Shown in pieces: positions 7,825-14,204 of a stretch of DNA of 40,911 bases. The first letter of the stretch is position 1. Every line of letters starts with the position of its first letter. A program made the translations under genes and the position numbers. The notes under the pieces are model-generated. The model was not told the DNA's origin, searched no databases, and saw only the letters and a program-made list of their open reading frames with translations. The DNA is from a bacterium (lineage in GTDB: Bacteria > Patescibacteriota > Gracilibacteria > JAUYGZ01). The stretch lies in contig JAUYGZ010000015.1 in assembly GCA_030690415.1 (NCBI GenBank), forward strand, positions 1 to 40,911. Direction: 5' to 3'.

Positions 7825-9114
7825 CTAAACCTCCTTATTCACGAAGTACTGTTGTACGATCGCGAAGAGTGTTGAAACGGTCAGATAAAGACCAACAGCA
7901 GAAGGTAGTGTAGCTGTCATGAAACCAATCATTAAGGGCATGAAATACGTCATCGTTTTGTTCATGGTCGCCATGGTATTGGGGAGAGTTGTGACTTCCT
8001 TTTTTCTCACATCAAGCGGCTTCCCATCTTCATCGAGTTCGACAACTTCTGTGCCATGGGATGGCTTATGAACAGGTGTCATTTTGGCAAAAGAAAGCTT
8101 CAGCTGGAAGAACTGGAGCAGTCCGACAACAATCGGTAACCATGTTGCGTTTATCTTGCCCAGATCCAATATTCCAAAGAAATTACTATCCACCATGGAG
8201 AGATCTATAGTCTTCTGGAAATCATAAAACATGTGGCCCAGGTAAGGAGAAAATCCAACCTGCACGACATAAAACAAAGCGATCAAAATCGGAAGTTGAA
8301 TAAGGAGAGGAAGGCATCCACCGGCAGGATTGACCTTATGAGTCTTCCACAGTGCGAGGGTCTCACGGGATATTTTTTCCTGATTACCGGCATATTTTTT
8401 CTTGATAGCATCCAGCTCAGGCTGAAGCTTTGACATCGCACGTTGAGACTTCAGAGCTCTTCGACTTGGACCAAGGAGAAGAAATCGGATGACAAGAGTG
8501 AGGGCAATAATCGCCAGTCCAAAATTATAACCGGGCATAATACTCGTCAAAAACCACATAAAGTTGAAAATCGGGCGGAAAAAGAGGTTGTGGGTGACAC
8601 TGGAAAAAAATCCCCGCTCTACCATCTCAAACTCTGTGTTGAAGGACTTTTCAACTCCATCAATGGGAACGTCTAAAATGAGTCGGTATCGACCCAGTGA
8701 AGAAAAAAGCTCATCTTTCCAGGGAGAATAATCGATCGTAATATCAGATTGTGCGGGAAACTCAAGACGGGCTGGCTGTTCAAACAGATGAGCACTGGGA
8801 TCCGGCAATGCGTCCATACTAAGGCAACTCAGATAAAGTCCTTGCATTGAGTGGATTGGTGTCCAGATTCCGTTTGAATAACGTTCGACACTGAGTGGTT
8901 CCGATGGACATGCACTCTCAATAGTCACCGCGTGTTCAAGATGATTAGAGACAGTAAGTAATACTGGATCACCAACATAATACGATCCGTCAGAAGTCTC
9001 TAAGACAAAATCCTCAAAATGACTCTCTTCTGGGGCCTCATGCCCCTGAAAAGTCTGAAGTGCTAGAGTCACTCCGATTAAGATCAGAATCCAAGTGAAA
9101 AATTTTTTTGACAT
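7825..9114 (-). CDS. yidC: Membrane protein insertase YidC with an unusual Ig-like extracytoplasmic domain
   Basis: YidC inserts membrane proteins alone or with SecYEG. The insertase core starts near residue 180: TM2 with groove arginine R210 (LTLVIRFLLLGPSRR), the cytoplasmic QPELDAIKKKY hairpin, NPAGGCLPLLIQLPILIALFY, and two later helices. A first membrane segment at 5-20 is followed by about 130 residues (36-165) that do not resemble the proteobacterial P1 beta-supersandwich; YYVGDPVLLTVSNHLEHAVTI and VERYSNGIWTPI look like a BsuPI/Ig-like beta fold. The cytoplasmic loop after residue 345 contains a charged insertion (VVELDEDGKPLDVRKKEV). The gene starts 3 nt after rnpA. Confidence 0.95.
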   Translation of the reverse strand: MSKKFFTWILILIGVTLALQTFQGHEAPEESHFEDFVLETSDGSYYVGDPVLLTVSNHLEHAVTIESACPSEPLSVERYSNGIWTPIHSMQGLYLSCLSMDALPDPSAHLFEQPARLEFPAQSDITIDYSPWKDELFSSLGRYRLILDVPIDGVEKSFNTEFEMVERGFFSSVTHNLFFRPIFNFMWFLTSIMPGYNFGLAIIALTLVIRFLLLGPSRRALKSQRAMSKLQPELDAIKKKYAGNQEKISRETLALWKTHKVNPAGGCLPLLIQLPILIALFYVVQVGFSPYLGHMFYDFQKTIDLSMVDSNFFGILDLGKINATWLPIVVGLLQFFQLKLSFAKMTPVHKPSHGTEVVELDEDGKPLDVRKKEVTTLPNTMATMNKTMTYFMPLMIGFMTATLPSAVGLYLTVSTLFAIVQQYFVNKEV

Positions 9115-9117
9115 AAT

Positions 9118-9459
9118 CTACTTCAAATGAGACTTACTCATGAGCTCAAGAAAAGCATTCCTAAACTCAGTGCGTTGAGCATGCAGTGCTGGAGTCCTGA
9201 CCAAGATAGCAACTCGTAGGCCATCTGTCCAACGGGAAAAGTGAACTCTGATCAGCTCATTCAAAATCCTCCTCATTTTATTTCGGTTTACCGCGTGAGG
9301 CAAAATTTTTCGAGGGATGACAACAGCAAATTGGGAATACGAACGCTCACTTTTCTTCCAGTTGATTCGAAAATACCGATTTACAACTGTTTCAGCTCTC
9401 CGATCAAAGAGCTCTGAGACCTCTGAAGCACTCAGACTGCGATAATTCTTTTTTAACAT
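9118..9459 (-). CDS. rnpA: Ribonuclease P protein component
   Basis: Protein subunit that helps the RNase P RNA bind pre-tRNA and remove 5' leaders. The 113-residue protein has the family signature HAVNRNKMRRILNELIR (the RNR motif) in its second half and a basic FAVVIPRKI strand before it. It sits 32 bp downstream of rpmH and 3 bp upstream of yidC in the conserved order. No rnpB RNA gene was recognised in the window. Confidence 0.94.
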   Translation of the reverse strand: MLKKNYRSLSASEVSELFDRRAETVVNRYFRINWKKSERSYSQFAVVIPRKILPHAVNRNKMRRILNELIRVHFSRWTDGLRVAILVRTPALHAQRTEFRNAFLELMSKSHLK

Positions 9460-9491
9460 CGGATGGAATCAAAAAAGCGCCATTCGGATGC

Positions 9492-9638
9492 CTATTTCTG
9501 ATACACACTCTTCACAGAAAGCCGTTTACGCCCTTGTGTCCTTCGGCGAGACAAGACTTGTCGTCCTTTCTTCGTCGCCATTCGAGAGCGAAATCCGTGT
9601 TTGTGAGCTCTTTTACGCTTACTGAGTTTACCGAGCAT
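9492..9638 (-). CDS. rpmH: 50S ribosomal protein L34
   Basis: Translating the minus strand from the ATG at 9638 gives 48 residues, [20 protein letters not shown] then [20 protein letters not shown] and SVKSVYQK, which is a clear L34: the [14 protein letters not shown] and [17 protein letters not shown] segments are diagnostic. It precedes rnpA as in most bacteria. The N-terminus has an extra LGKLS-like start in place of the common MKRTYQPS form. dnaA is not upstream; the histone gene is. Confidence 0.95.
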   Translation of the reverse strand: MLGKLSKRKRAHKHGFRSRMATKKGRQVLSRRRTQGRKRLSVKSVYQK

Positions 9639-9663
9639 AATTCAAAAAAAGGAAAGCCATGAG

Positions 9664-9692
9664 AGTGTATAGAGGATCCTCTGATCTGTCAA
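9664..9692 (-). promoter_or_regulatory. Promoter of the rpmH-rnpA-yidC-jag unit
   Basis: On the minus strand a perfect TTGACA -35 lies at 9692-9687. A TACACT -10 at 9669-9664 is 17 bp away, with TATACA at 15 bp as the alternative. The predicted start is about 19 nt before the rpmH ATG. A 12-bp perfect palindrome, AGAGGATCCTCT at 9671-9682, fills the spacer and could be an operator. Confidence 0.65.
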
Positions 9693-9703
9693 AAATATTG
9701 GCA

Positions 9704-9737
9704 TAAAAAAAGCCCATCGATTTTCATCGAGGGGCTT
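9704..9737 (-). terminator. Intrinsic terminator of the histone-fold gene
   Basis: On the minus strand the stem AAGCCCCTCGAT/ATCGATGGGCTT (one mismatch, loop GAAA) is followed directly by a run of seven T. It lies 16 bp past the stop of the histone-fold gene and is the clearest rho-independent terminator in the window. It also isolates that gene from rpmH. Confidence 0.88.
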
Positions 9738-9752
9738 AAAATGGAGCAAACA

Positions 9753-10118
9753 TTACTTGCACATGACATCAGTACCACGTACGGTTTTTCGTCCATTAGC
9801 CTTTGCACGCTTGCATCCCTGCTCGGCATACCACTTAACCAGAGCGTTCAAACCTCCAACAAAATCACCAGCAGTGTTACAACCCTTTTTTTTGTTAAAT
9901 TCCTTCACCTTTGACCCGACAACATAGGCATTGTCACTTGTCTCCATGCAAGCATCAGTGCCACGAACAGTCTTCCGACCGTTAGCCTTCGCACGCTTAC
10001 AACTTTCATCCATGTGCCATTCGACAACACTACTCAAGACATCAATTAAATCTCCAGCGGTATTGCAACCAGCTTTTTTGATGAGTTCCTTAACCTTGGA
10101 ACCTACGACGTAGCTCAT
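9753..10118 (-). CDS. Tandem histone-fold (doublet) protein
   Basis: The 121-residue protein consists of two histone-like repeats with a 62-residue period: residues 3-55 and 65-117. Each reads YVVGSKVKE, a short alpha1, CNTAGD, a long central helix, then RAKANGRKTVRGTD, matching the alpha2-L2 signature of archaeal and bacterial histones (AGRKT..D in HMf-type proteins). The third helix is very short in repeat 1 and missing in repeat 2, as in minimal bacterial histones. Paired cysteines C18/C80 and C40/C102 are conserved. At DNA level the 16-codon CKRAKANGRKTVRGTD block differs at nine positions between repeats, all third codon positions, indicating purifying selection. A private promoter and strong terminator suggest an independent, possibly abundant product. 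DNA binding is inferred from the family. Confidence 0.85.
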   Translation of the reverse strand: MSYVVGSKVKELIKKAGCNTAGDLIDVLSSVVEWHMDESCKRAKANGRKTVRGTDACMETSDNAYVVGSKVKEFNKKKGCNTAGDFVGGLNALVKWYAEQGCKRAKANGRKTVRGTDVMCK

Positions 10119-10150
10119 AATAAAGAAATTAAAAAATTAAAAGCCAATCC

Positions 10151-10178
10151 ATTGTAGCTCCTAATGCCCTAAAGGCAA
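10151..10178 (-). promoter_or_regulatory. Promoter of the histone-fold gene
   Basis: On the minus strand TTGCCT at 10178-10173 and TACAAT at 10156-10151 are separated by 16 bp. The predicted leader is about 26 nt and almost pure A and T, without a Shine-Dalgarno sequence. Confidence 0.55.
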
Positions 10179-10179
10179 G

Positions 10180-10860
10180 TCATTTCCCGAGTTCACCTGT
10201 TTTAGGTCCTTTTCTCCAGCGAAACAATCTGGGGTTATGATCTAAAAACTTCGTAATAAATCGACCAAACACTGGGAAGTGCACCTTTTTAAGGTAAAAG
10301 TATCCGAGCACAGCTACAAAAAGAGCTCCTATGGCGTTCACAATCATATCCCACATGGTATCTTGAAGACTGTTGTCCTGCATTTTCAGATTCGTAAACT
10401 GATCGAGTACAAATTCAAAAATTTCCCAAATTGCTCCCAAAGCAACAGAAAAGGCAAAAGCGAAAAAGACAGAAAGTATCGGACTTGCGCTGAGTCGTAC
10501 CCGCTGCACGGAATTCATGATATAAATCAGCAAAAACCCAACAATACCCAGGAGGACTCCCGAGGCAGTATGGAGCATGATATCCCACCACCAAAAAGTA
10601 TGGTAGTACTCCAGGACCGAACCCAAAAAAACTGAAGCATAAACAAACACAGCGATAAAGAGCTCCAATTCAATTGGCAAAAAAATTCGAAAGTTCCTCT
10701 TCAAAAAAGCTGGGGTGTAGTTAAGAAAAAGAACCATCAGCGTTAAAAAGGAATTGAACCACTGAAGCCGCACAGTCGAAACCACAAATGCGACAACAAT
10801 GCTCGCATTCAAAAGATTGAAGATTACCAGCTGCACTTTATCCGCTCGATCCATAGCCAT
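10180..10860 (-). CDS. DUF2238 family polytopic membrane protein (YjdF-like)
   Basis: The 226-residue protein has about six hydrophobic helices. The family signature is clear: WWWDIMLHTASGVLLGIVGF in the middle and GAIWEIFEFVLDQ followed by MQDNSLQDTMWDMIVNAIGA towards the end. These conserved H, E and D residues lie at helix ends, suggesting a buried polar or metal site, but no function is established for the family. The C-terminus is basic and cytoplasmic (RWRKGPKTGELGK). The ATG at 10854 is an alternative start. It stands just upstream of the histone gene, on the same strand. Confidence 0.75.
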   Translation of the reverse strand: MAMDRADKVQLVIFNLLNASIVVAFVVSTVRLQWFNSFLTLMVLFLNYTPAFLKRNFRIFLPIELELFIAVFVYASVFLGSVLEYYHTFWWWDIMLHTASGVLLGIVGFLLIYIMNSVQRVRLSASPILSVFFAFAFSVALGAIWEIFEFVLDQFTNLKMQDNSLQDTMWDMIVNAIGALFVAVLGYFYLKKVHFPVFGRFITKFLDHNPRLFRWRKGPKTGELGK

Positions 10861-10913
10861 AGGAAGCTATCAGTGAATAACCTGAGTGTATCAGAGATTA
10901 GAAGGGATTTCAC

Positions 10914-10941
10914 TTGTAGAAGAAAGTTGAGTGATTATAAT
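10914..10941 (+). promoter_or_regulatory. Promoter of tRNA-Ser
   Basis: TTGTAG at 10914-10919 and a perfect TATAAT at 10936-10941 are separated by 16 bp. Transcription would start around 10948, only a few bases before the mature tRNA 5' end at 10951. Confidence 0.7.
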
Positions 10942-10950
10942 AGCCAGGAC

Positions 10951-11040
10951 GGAAGGATGGCAGAGTGGTCGAATGCGGCGGTCTTGAAAACCGTTGGGCC
11001 CTCACGGGTCCCGGGGGTTCGAATCCCTCTCCTTCCGCCA
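10951..11040 (+). tRNA. tRNA-Ser (anticodon TGA)
   Basis: The 90-nt cloverleaf has acceptor stem GGAAGGA/TCCTTCC, anticodon loop CTTGAAA with TGA, the long variable arm typical of serine tRNAs (GGGCCCTCACGGGTCCC region) and T loop TTCGAAT. The CCA end is encoded (11038-11040). The last 19 nt are repeated at 11134-11152 after a palindromic insert. Confidence 0.96.
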
Positions 11041-11152
11041 CCCTTCGACTCGCTAACACTCGCTCAGGGTGACAACCCTCAGCAGAGAGGGATGAGAAGT
11101 TTATCCCGAGCGGCGTGAAACAGAGTCGAGGGAAATCCCTCTCCTTCCGCCA
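11041..11152. repeat. Palindromic REP-like insert with duplicated tRNA-Ser 3' end
   Basis: Directly after the tRNA lies a 93-bp segment (11041-11133) whose ends are inverted: CCCTTCGACTC at the left and GAGTCGAGGGA at the right, with CTCAGGGTGACAA and TTATCCCGAGCGG as inner inverted blocks. It is followed by AATCCCTCTCCTTCCGCCA (11134-11152), an exact copy of the last 19 nt of the tRNA (11022-11040). The arrangement looks like a small palindromic element flanked by a duplicated target. No gene is seen between 11041 and 11210. Confidence 0.8.
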
Positions 11153-11159
11153 TCGAGCC

Positions 11160-11187
11160 TTAACAAAACGCACACAACTGGTAAACT
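11160..11187 (+). promoter_or_regulatory. Candidate promoter of the PurM-like gene
   Basis: TTAACA at 11160-11165 and TAAACT at 11182-11187 are 16 bp apart, giving a leader of about 17 nt before the ATG at 11211. Both hexamers match consensus only partly, but the leader length resembles the other short leaders here. Confidence 0.35.
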
Positions 11188-11210
11188 AACCGTACTCTTA
11201 GCGTTACGTA

Positions 11211-12329
11211 ATGGACCACGTCGACTACGACAGCCTGGATAAAGCAAAAAACGCCTTCATTGATGCCTCCAGGAGGACCTCACGATTCGCCGCGAAGTAC
11301 GGATTCATCCCCGACGATCGGTTCGGAGCGAGCGCGAATGTTTTTTCACTCGACCTCAAGCCATTTCTGTCAGCTGAAGCGGAGGAGCTCTACGTGACTC
11401 TCCTACCGGAAGGCCTGGGAACGGCAGATGATGCCAGACCTGATGACCTTACAGCTGAAGAGGCTGAACAGTTCTGGAGAAATATTGGGATTAAAACGGT
11501 ATCCGTGATGACAAACGATGCAGCGTCAACCGGAATGCAAACGATCCTCATTTCCCTTTATCTCCCATCCAGCTCTCCAGAATTAGTATTCAACGAAACC
11601 TTCATGAAGGGGTTTCTGGATGGCTTCGTGGAGGGCTGCAAAGAAGTTGGTTGTGTCTATTTCTCCGGTGAGACCCCTCAGCTCAAGACCAAAATTTATC
11701 CCGAGAAACTTGATATTGCGGGAGCCCTTTTCGGCATCATGCCTCCACGAAGGGAACCCGTTGACGGATCCCAACTTGCCGCTGGCAACACCATGGTTTT
11801 CGTCCAAAGCACCGGACCCAATGAAAATGGATTTACCTCCCTTCGCGAGCTCGCCAGTCGAATCCCAGGTGGCTACAGGACAAAGCTACCCGGAGGTCAG
11901 GAGTACTGGCAGGCCATCAACAATCCCTCTGTACTGTATACCCCACTAATTCAGGACATCCTACGGCACGACATCCAACCAACTAATATCGAGCCTATTA
12001 CTGGACACGGATGGCAGAAAATCATGCGTTCCAGCAAACCTCTTCGATACGTGGTTGAGCAAATACTCCCTGTTCCAGAGATCTTCCAGTTCGTCCAGGA
12101 ATATTCCAATACATCCCCTGAGGAGATGATCAAAATCTTCAACTATGGTCTCGGCTTGGTTATTTTCACAGAGACGAATGAAGAGGCAAAAAAGATCATC
12201 GAAATTTGCTCAGAGCATCATTTAAATGCGATCATTGGTGGACAAGTGGAAAAAGCTACGAAACGAGAGGTAGTCGTGAAGCCACTCAGAACGACACTCA
12301 GCAGCGAATCATTCCACCTCAAGCAGTAA
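11211..12329 (+). CDS. PurM-superfamily (AIR synthase-related) protein
   Basis: The 372-residue protein aligns by motif with the PurM fold (PurM, PurL, SelD, ThiL, HypE). VMTNDAASTGMQ matches the PurM MCVNDLVVQGA block, EGCKEVGCVYFSGETPQL matches GCSLVGGETAEMP, STGPNENGFTSLREL matches SSGPHSNGYSLVR, PITGHGWQKIMR matches ITGGG..., and IFNYGLGLVIF the later FN.G.G block. The N-terminal ATP-binding loop is divergent (LLPEGLGTADDA in place of TDGVGTKL). True PurM makes aminoimidazole ribotide; the divergence makes that substrate uncertain. It lies 6 bp upstream of a glutamine amidotransferase gene, so an ammonia-using, ATP-dependent pair is plausible. Confidence 0.75.
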   Translation: MDHVDYDSLDKAKNAFIDASRRTSRFAAKYGFIPDDRFGASANVFSLDLKPFLSAEAEELYVTLLPEGLGTADDARPDDLTAEEAEQFWRNIGIKTVSVMTNDAASTGMQTILISLYLPSSSPELVFNETFMKGFLDGFVEGCKEVGCVYFSGETPQLKTKIYPEKLDIAGALFGIMPPRREPVDGSQLAAGNTMVFVQSTGPNENGFTSLRELASRIPGGYRTKLPGGQEYWQAINNPSVLYTPLIQDILRHDIQPTNIEPITGHGWQKIMRSSKPLRYVVEQILPVPEIFQFVQEYSNTSPEEMIKIFNYGLGLVIFTETNEEAKKIIEICSEHHLNAIIGGQVEKATKREVVVKPLRTTLSSESFHLKQ

Positions 12330-12335
12330 CAGCAT

Positions 12336-13049
12336 ATGAACAAACCCCTTCTCATCATCAAAAATGTGTCCCATGAAGGACCGGGGATACTTAGTGAACT
12401 TTTGGAAGAACATTCAATACCCTATAGAATCAAGAACCTCGATAATCATGAAACATTTCCTTCACCGAGGGAATATTCCGGAATAGTGGTGCTGGGCGGA
12501 CCTGATAGTGCAAATGACGACAGCGAGAAAATGAAAGAAGAAATACAGAGAATCACAGAAGTTATTCACCATCAGATCCCCTACCTCGGCATATGCCTCG
12601 GCATGCAAGCTTTGGTAAAAGCAGCCGGGGGAAAAGTCATCAAGAGTCCTATAAAAGAAATCGGTTTTCGAGACCGTGAAGATGATCCCTTCCATGTTGA
12701 CTTCACACTCGCGGGAGAGCAGGATCCCATTTTTTCAGGACTTCGAGAGCCCCTGTCTGTTTTCCAACTTCACGGTGAAACCGTTCAGCTGACAGCGGAC
12801 ATGCAATTATTGGGGACAGGGAAATGGGTGAAAAACCAGGTCATAAAGGTGGGGCGGAACGCCTATGGCATCCAGTGCCATTTCGAACTCACGGAGAGAA
12901 TGTTTGAACACTGGATCCATACTGATCCGGATCTTATGGCCATGAATCAAGATGAGGTAAAACACGACTGGACCGAGATTTGCTCAGAGTACAAGAATAC
13001 AGGCAAACAACTGTTCTCAAACTTCCTCCACATCTCGGGGTTGCTCTAA
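12336..13049 (+). CDS. Class I glutamine amidotransferase (GuaA/PurQ-type domain protein)
   Basis: The 237-residue protein has the catalytic triad of class I amidotransferases: nucleophile C87 in GICLGMQ, then H182 and E184 in YGIQCHFE. The oxyanion GGP motif is at 54-56. The sequence is closest to the free-standing GMP-synthase-like group. Such proteins hydrolyse glutamine and channel ammonia to a partner synthetase; the adjacent PurM-like protein is the obvious candidate. The stop of nadA is not shared; nadA follows after 30 bp. Confidence 0.88.
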   Translation: MNKPLLIIKNVSHEGPGILSELLEEHSIPYRIKNLDNHETFPSPREYSGIVVLGGPDSANDDSEKMKEEIQRITEVIHHQIPYLGICLGMQALVKAAGGKVIKSPIKEIGFRDREDDPFHVDFTLAGEQDPIFSGLREPLSVFQLHGETVQLTADMQLLGTGKWVKNQVIKVGRNAYGIQCHFELTERMFEHWIHTDPDLMAMNQDEVKHDWTEICSEYKNTGKQLFSNFLHISGLL

Positions 13050-13079
13050 ACCTATACAAACTCTCCATCCAATTCAGCT

Positions 13080-14159
13080 ATGACTTTTTCTCCGACCCAG
13101 CTCGAATCAGAAAGAGATCGACTCTTCGATAAGCTTCAGTATGTCGGATGGACATGTAAGGACTGTGAGATCTATGCGCCAATCACGCTGGAAATCAATC
13201 AGCTCAAGAAGGAACAAGATGCCATTATCCTCGCTCATTCATACCAATCTCCTGACATTGTTTACGGAGTTGCCGATTTCGTAGGCGATTCCTATGGATT
13301 GAGTCAAATCGCTGCCGAGCATCCTGCTAAAAAAATCATTTTTTGCTCAGTTTTCTTCATGGGTGAAACCGCCAAGATCCTCAGCCCAAATAAAAAGGTA
13401 TTTGTACCCTCCCGTGCCGGTTGCTCTCTGGCAGATTCCATCACAGCGTCCGATGTTCGCAAACTGAAAGCACAACACCCGGGAGTTCCCATTGCATGCT
13501 ATGTCAACACCTCTGCGGCAGTGAAGGCTGAGTCAGACGTGTGTGTGACCTCATCCAATGTGCTCCAAATCATTGAGGCCCTCCCCGGAAACAAAGTCAT
13601 CTTCATCCCGGACAAATACATGGCAGAGTTTGTTCGCCGGAAGAGCAGAAAAGAGATCATCTCATGGGATGGAGTGTGCATCGTCCACGAAGAATTTACT
13701 GCAGAGCAAATTTTATCGGTTAGGAAACAGTATCCCGGAGTGGAAATCCTCGTACATCCCGAATGCTCCTCCACAGTGATTGACCAGGCAGACCTGGTGG
13801 GAAGTACCACTCAGATGCTGAAACACGTCGAACAATCCAAAAACGATCAATTCATGATCGTAAGCGAATGTGGACTCAGTGATCGGGTCAAATCCGAGTT
13901 TCCCAAAAAAAAAGTGGTTGGGGCCTGCTCAATGTGTCCCTACATGAAGTCCATCATGCTCAAGGATGTCCTCATCGCACTTAAAACCCCAAGACCTGAG
14001 CAACAAGTCACTATTCCACCTGAAATCCTAAAAAGAGCCAGGAAAAGCCTCGAACTCATGTTTGAATTGAGTCATCCCACAAACCATCAACCCCGCAAAC
14101 TTGCCTCATCACCTCAACCTGCTAATCTCATCCGGCAAGAAATTCATCAATCCTCATAA
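13080..14159 (+). CDS. nadA: Quinolinate synthase
   Basis: Condenses iminoaspartate with dihydroxyacetone phosphate to quinolinate in NAD synthesis, using a [4Fe-4S] cluster. Cluster ligands are visible as C115 (SRAGCSLAD), C229 (VHPECS) and C286 (CPYMK). Other family motifs are ILAHSYQSPDIVYGVADFVGDS (first part residues 50-56), IIFCSVFFMGETAKIL and VIFIPDKYM. The 359-residue length fits. Neither nadB nor nadC is in the window, though nadK is at 35118. The coding end overlaps the first 9-bp unit of the repeat before the next gene. Confidence 0.95.
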   Translation: MTFSPTQLESERDRLFDKLQYVGWTCKDCEIYAPITLEINQLKKEQDAIILAHSYQSPDIVYGVADFVGDSYGLSQIAAEHPAKKIIFCSVFFMGETAKILSPNKKVFVPSRAGCSLADSITASDVRKLKAQHPGVPIACYVNTSAAVKAESDVCVTSSNVLQIIEALPGNKVIFIPDKYMAEFVRRKSRKEIISWDGVCIVHEEFTAEQILSVRKQYPGVEILVHPECSSTVIDQADLVGSTTQMLKHVEQSKNDQFMIVSECGLSDRVKSEFPKKKVVGACSMCPYMKSIMLKDVLIALKTPRPEQQVTIPPEILKRARKSLELMFELSHPTNHQPRKLASSPQPANLIRQEIHQSS

Positions 14160-14204
14160 TCCTTATAGTCATTATCGTCCTTATCGTCTTTACCCTCCTT
14201 CCTC
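14152..14204. repeat. Degenerate 9-bp tandem repeat running into the M16 peptidase start codon
   Basis: Units CCTCATAAT, CCTTATAGT, CATTATCGT, CCTTATCGT, CTTTACCCT and CCTTCCTC follow each other without gaps and end exactly at the ATG at 14205. The consensus is CCTTATNNT. The first unit includes the nadA stop codon. A second copy of the same family precedes aspS (36227-36271). Confidence 0.85.

Noticed and set aside
9639-9752. Replication origin next to rpmH
   Set aside because: No dnaA gene and no TTATCCACA-like DnaA boxes were seen in the gap; it is explained by the rpmH promoter and the histone-gene terminator.
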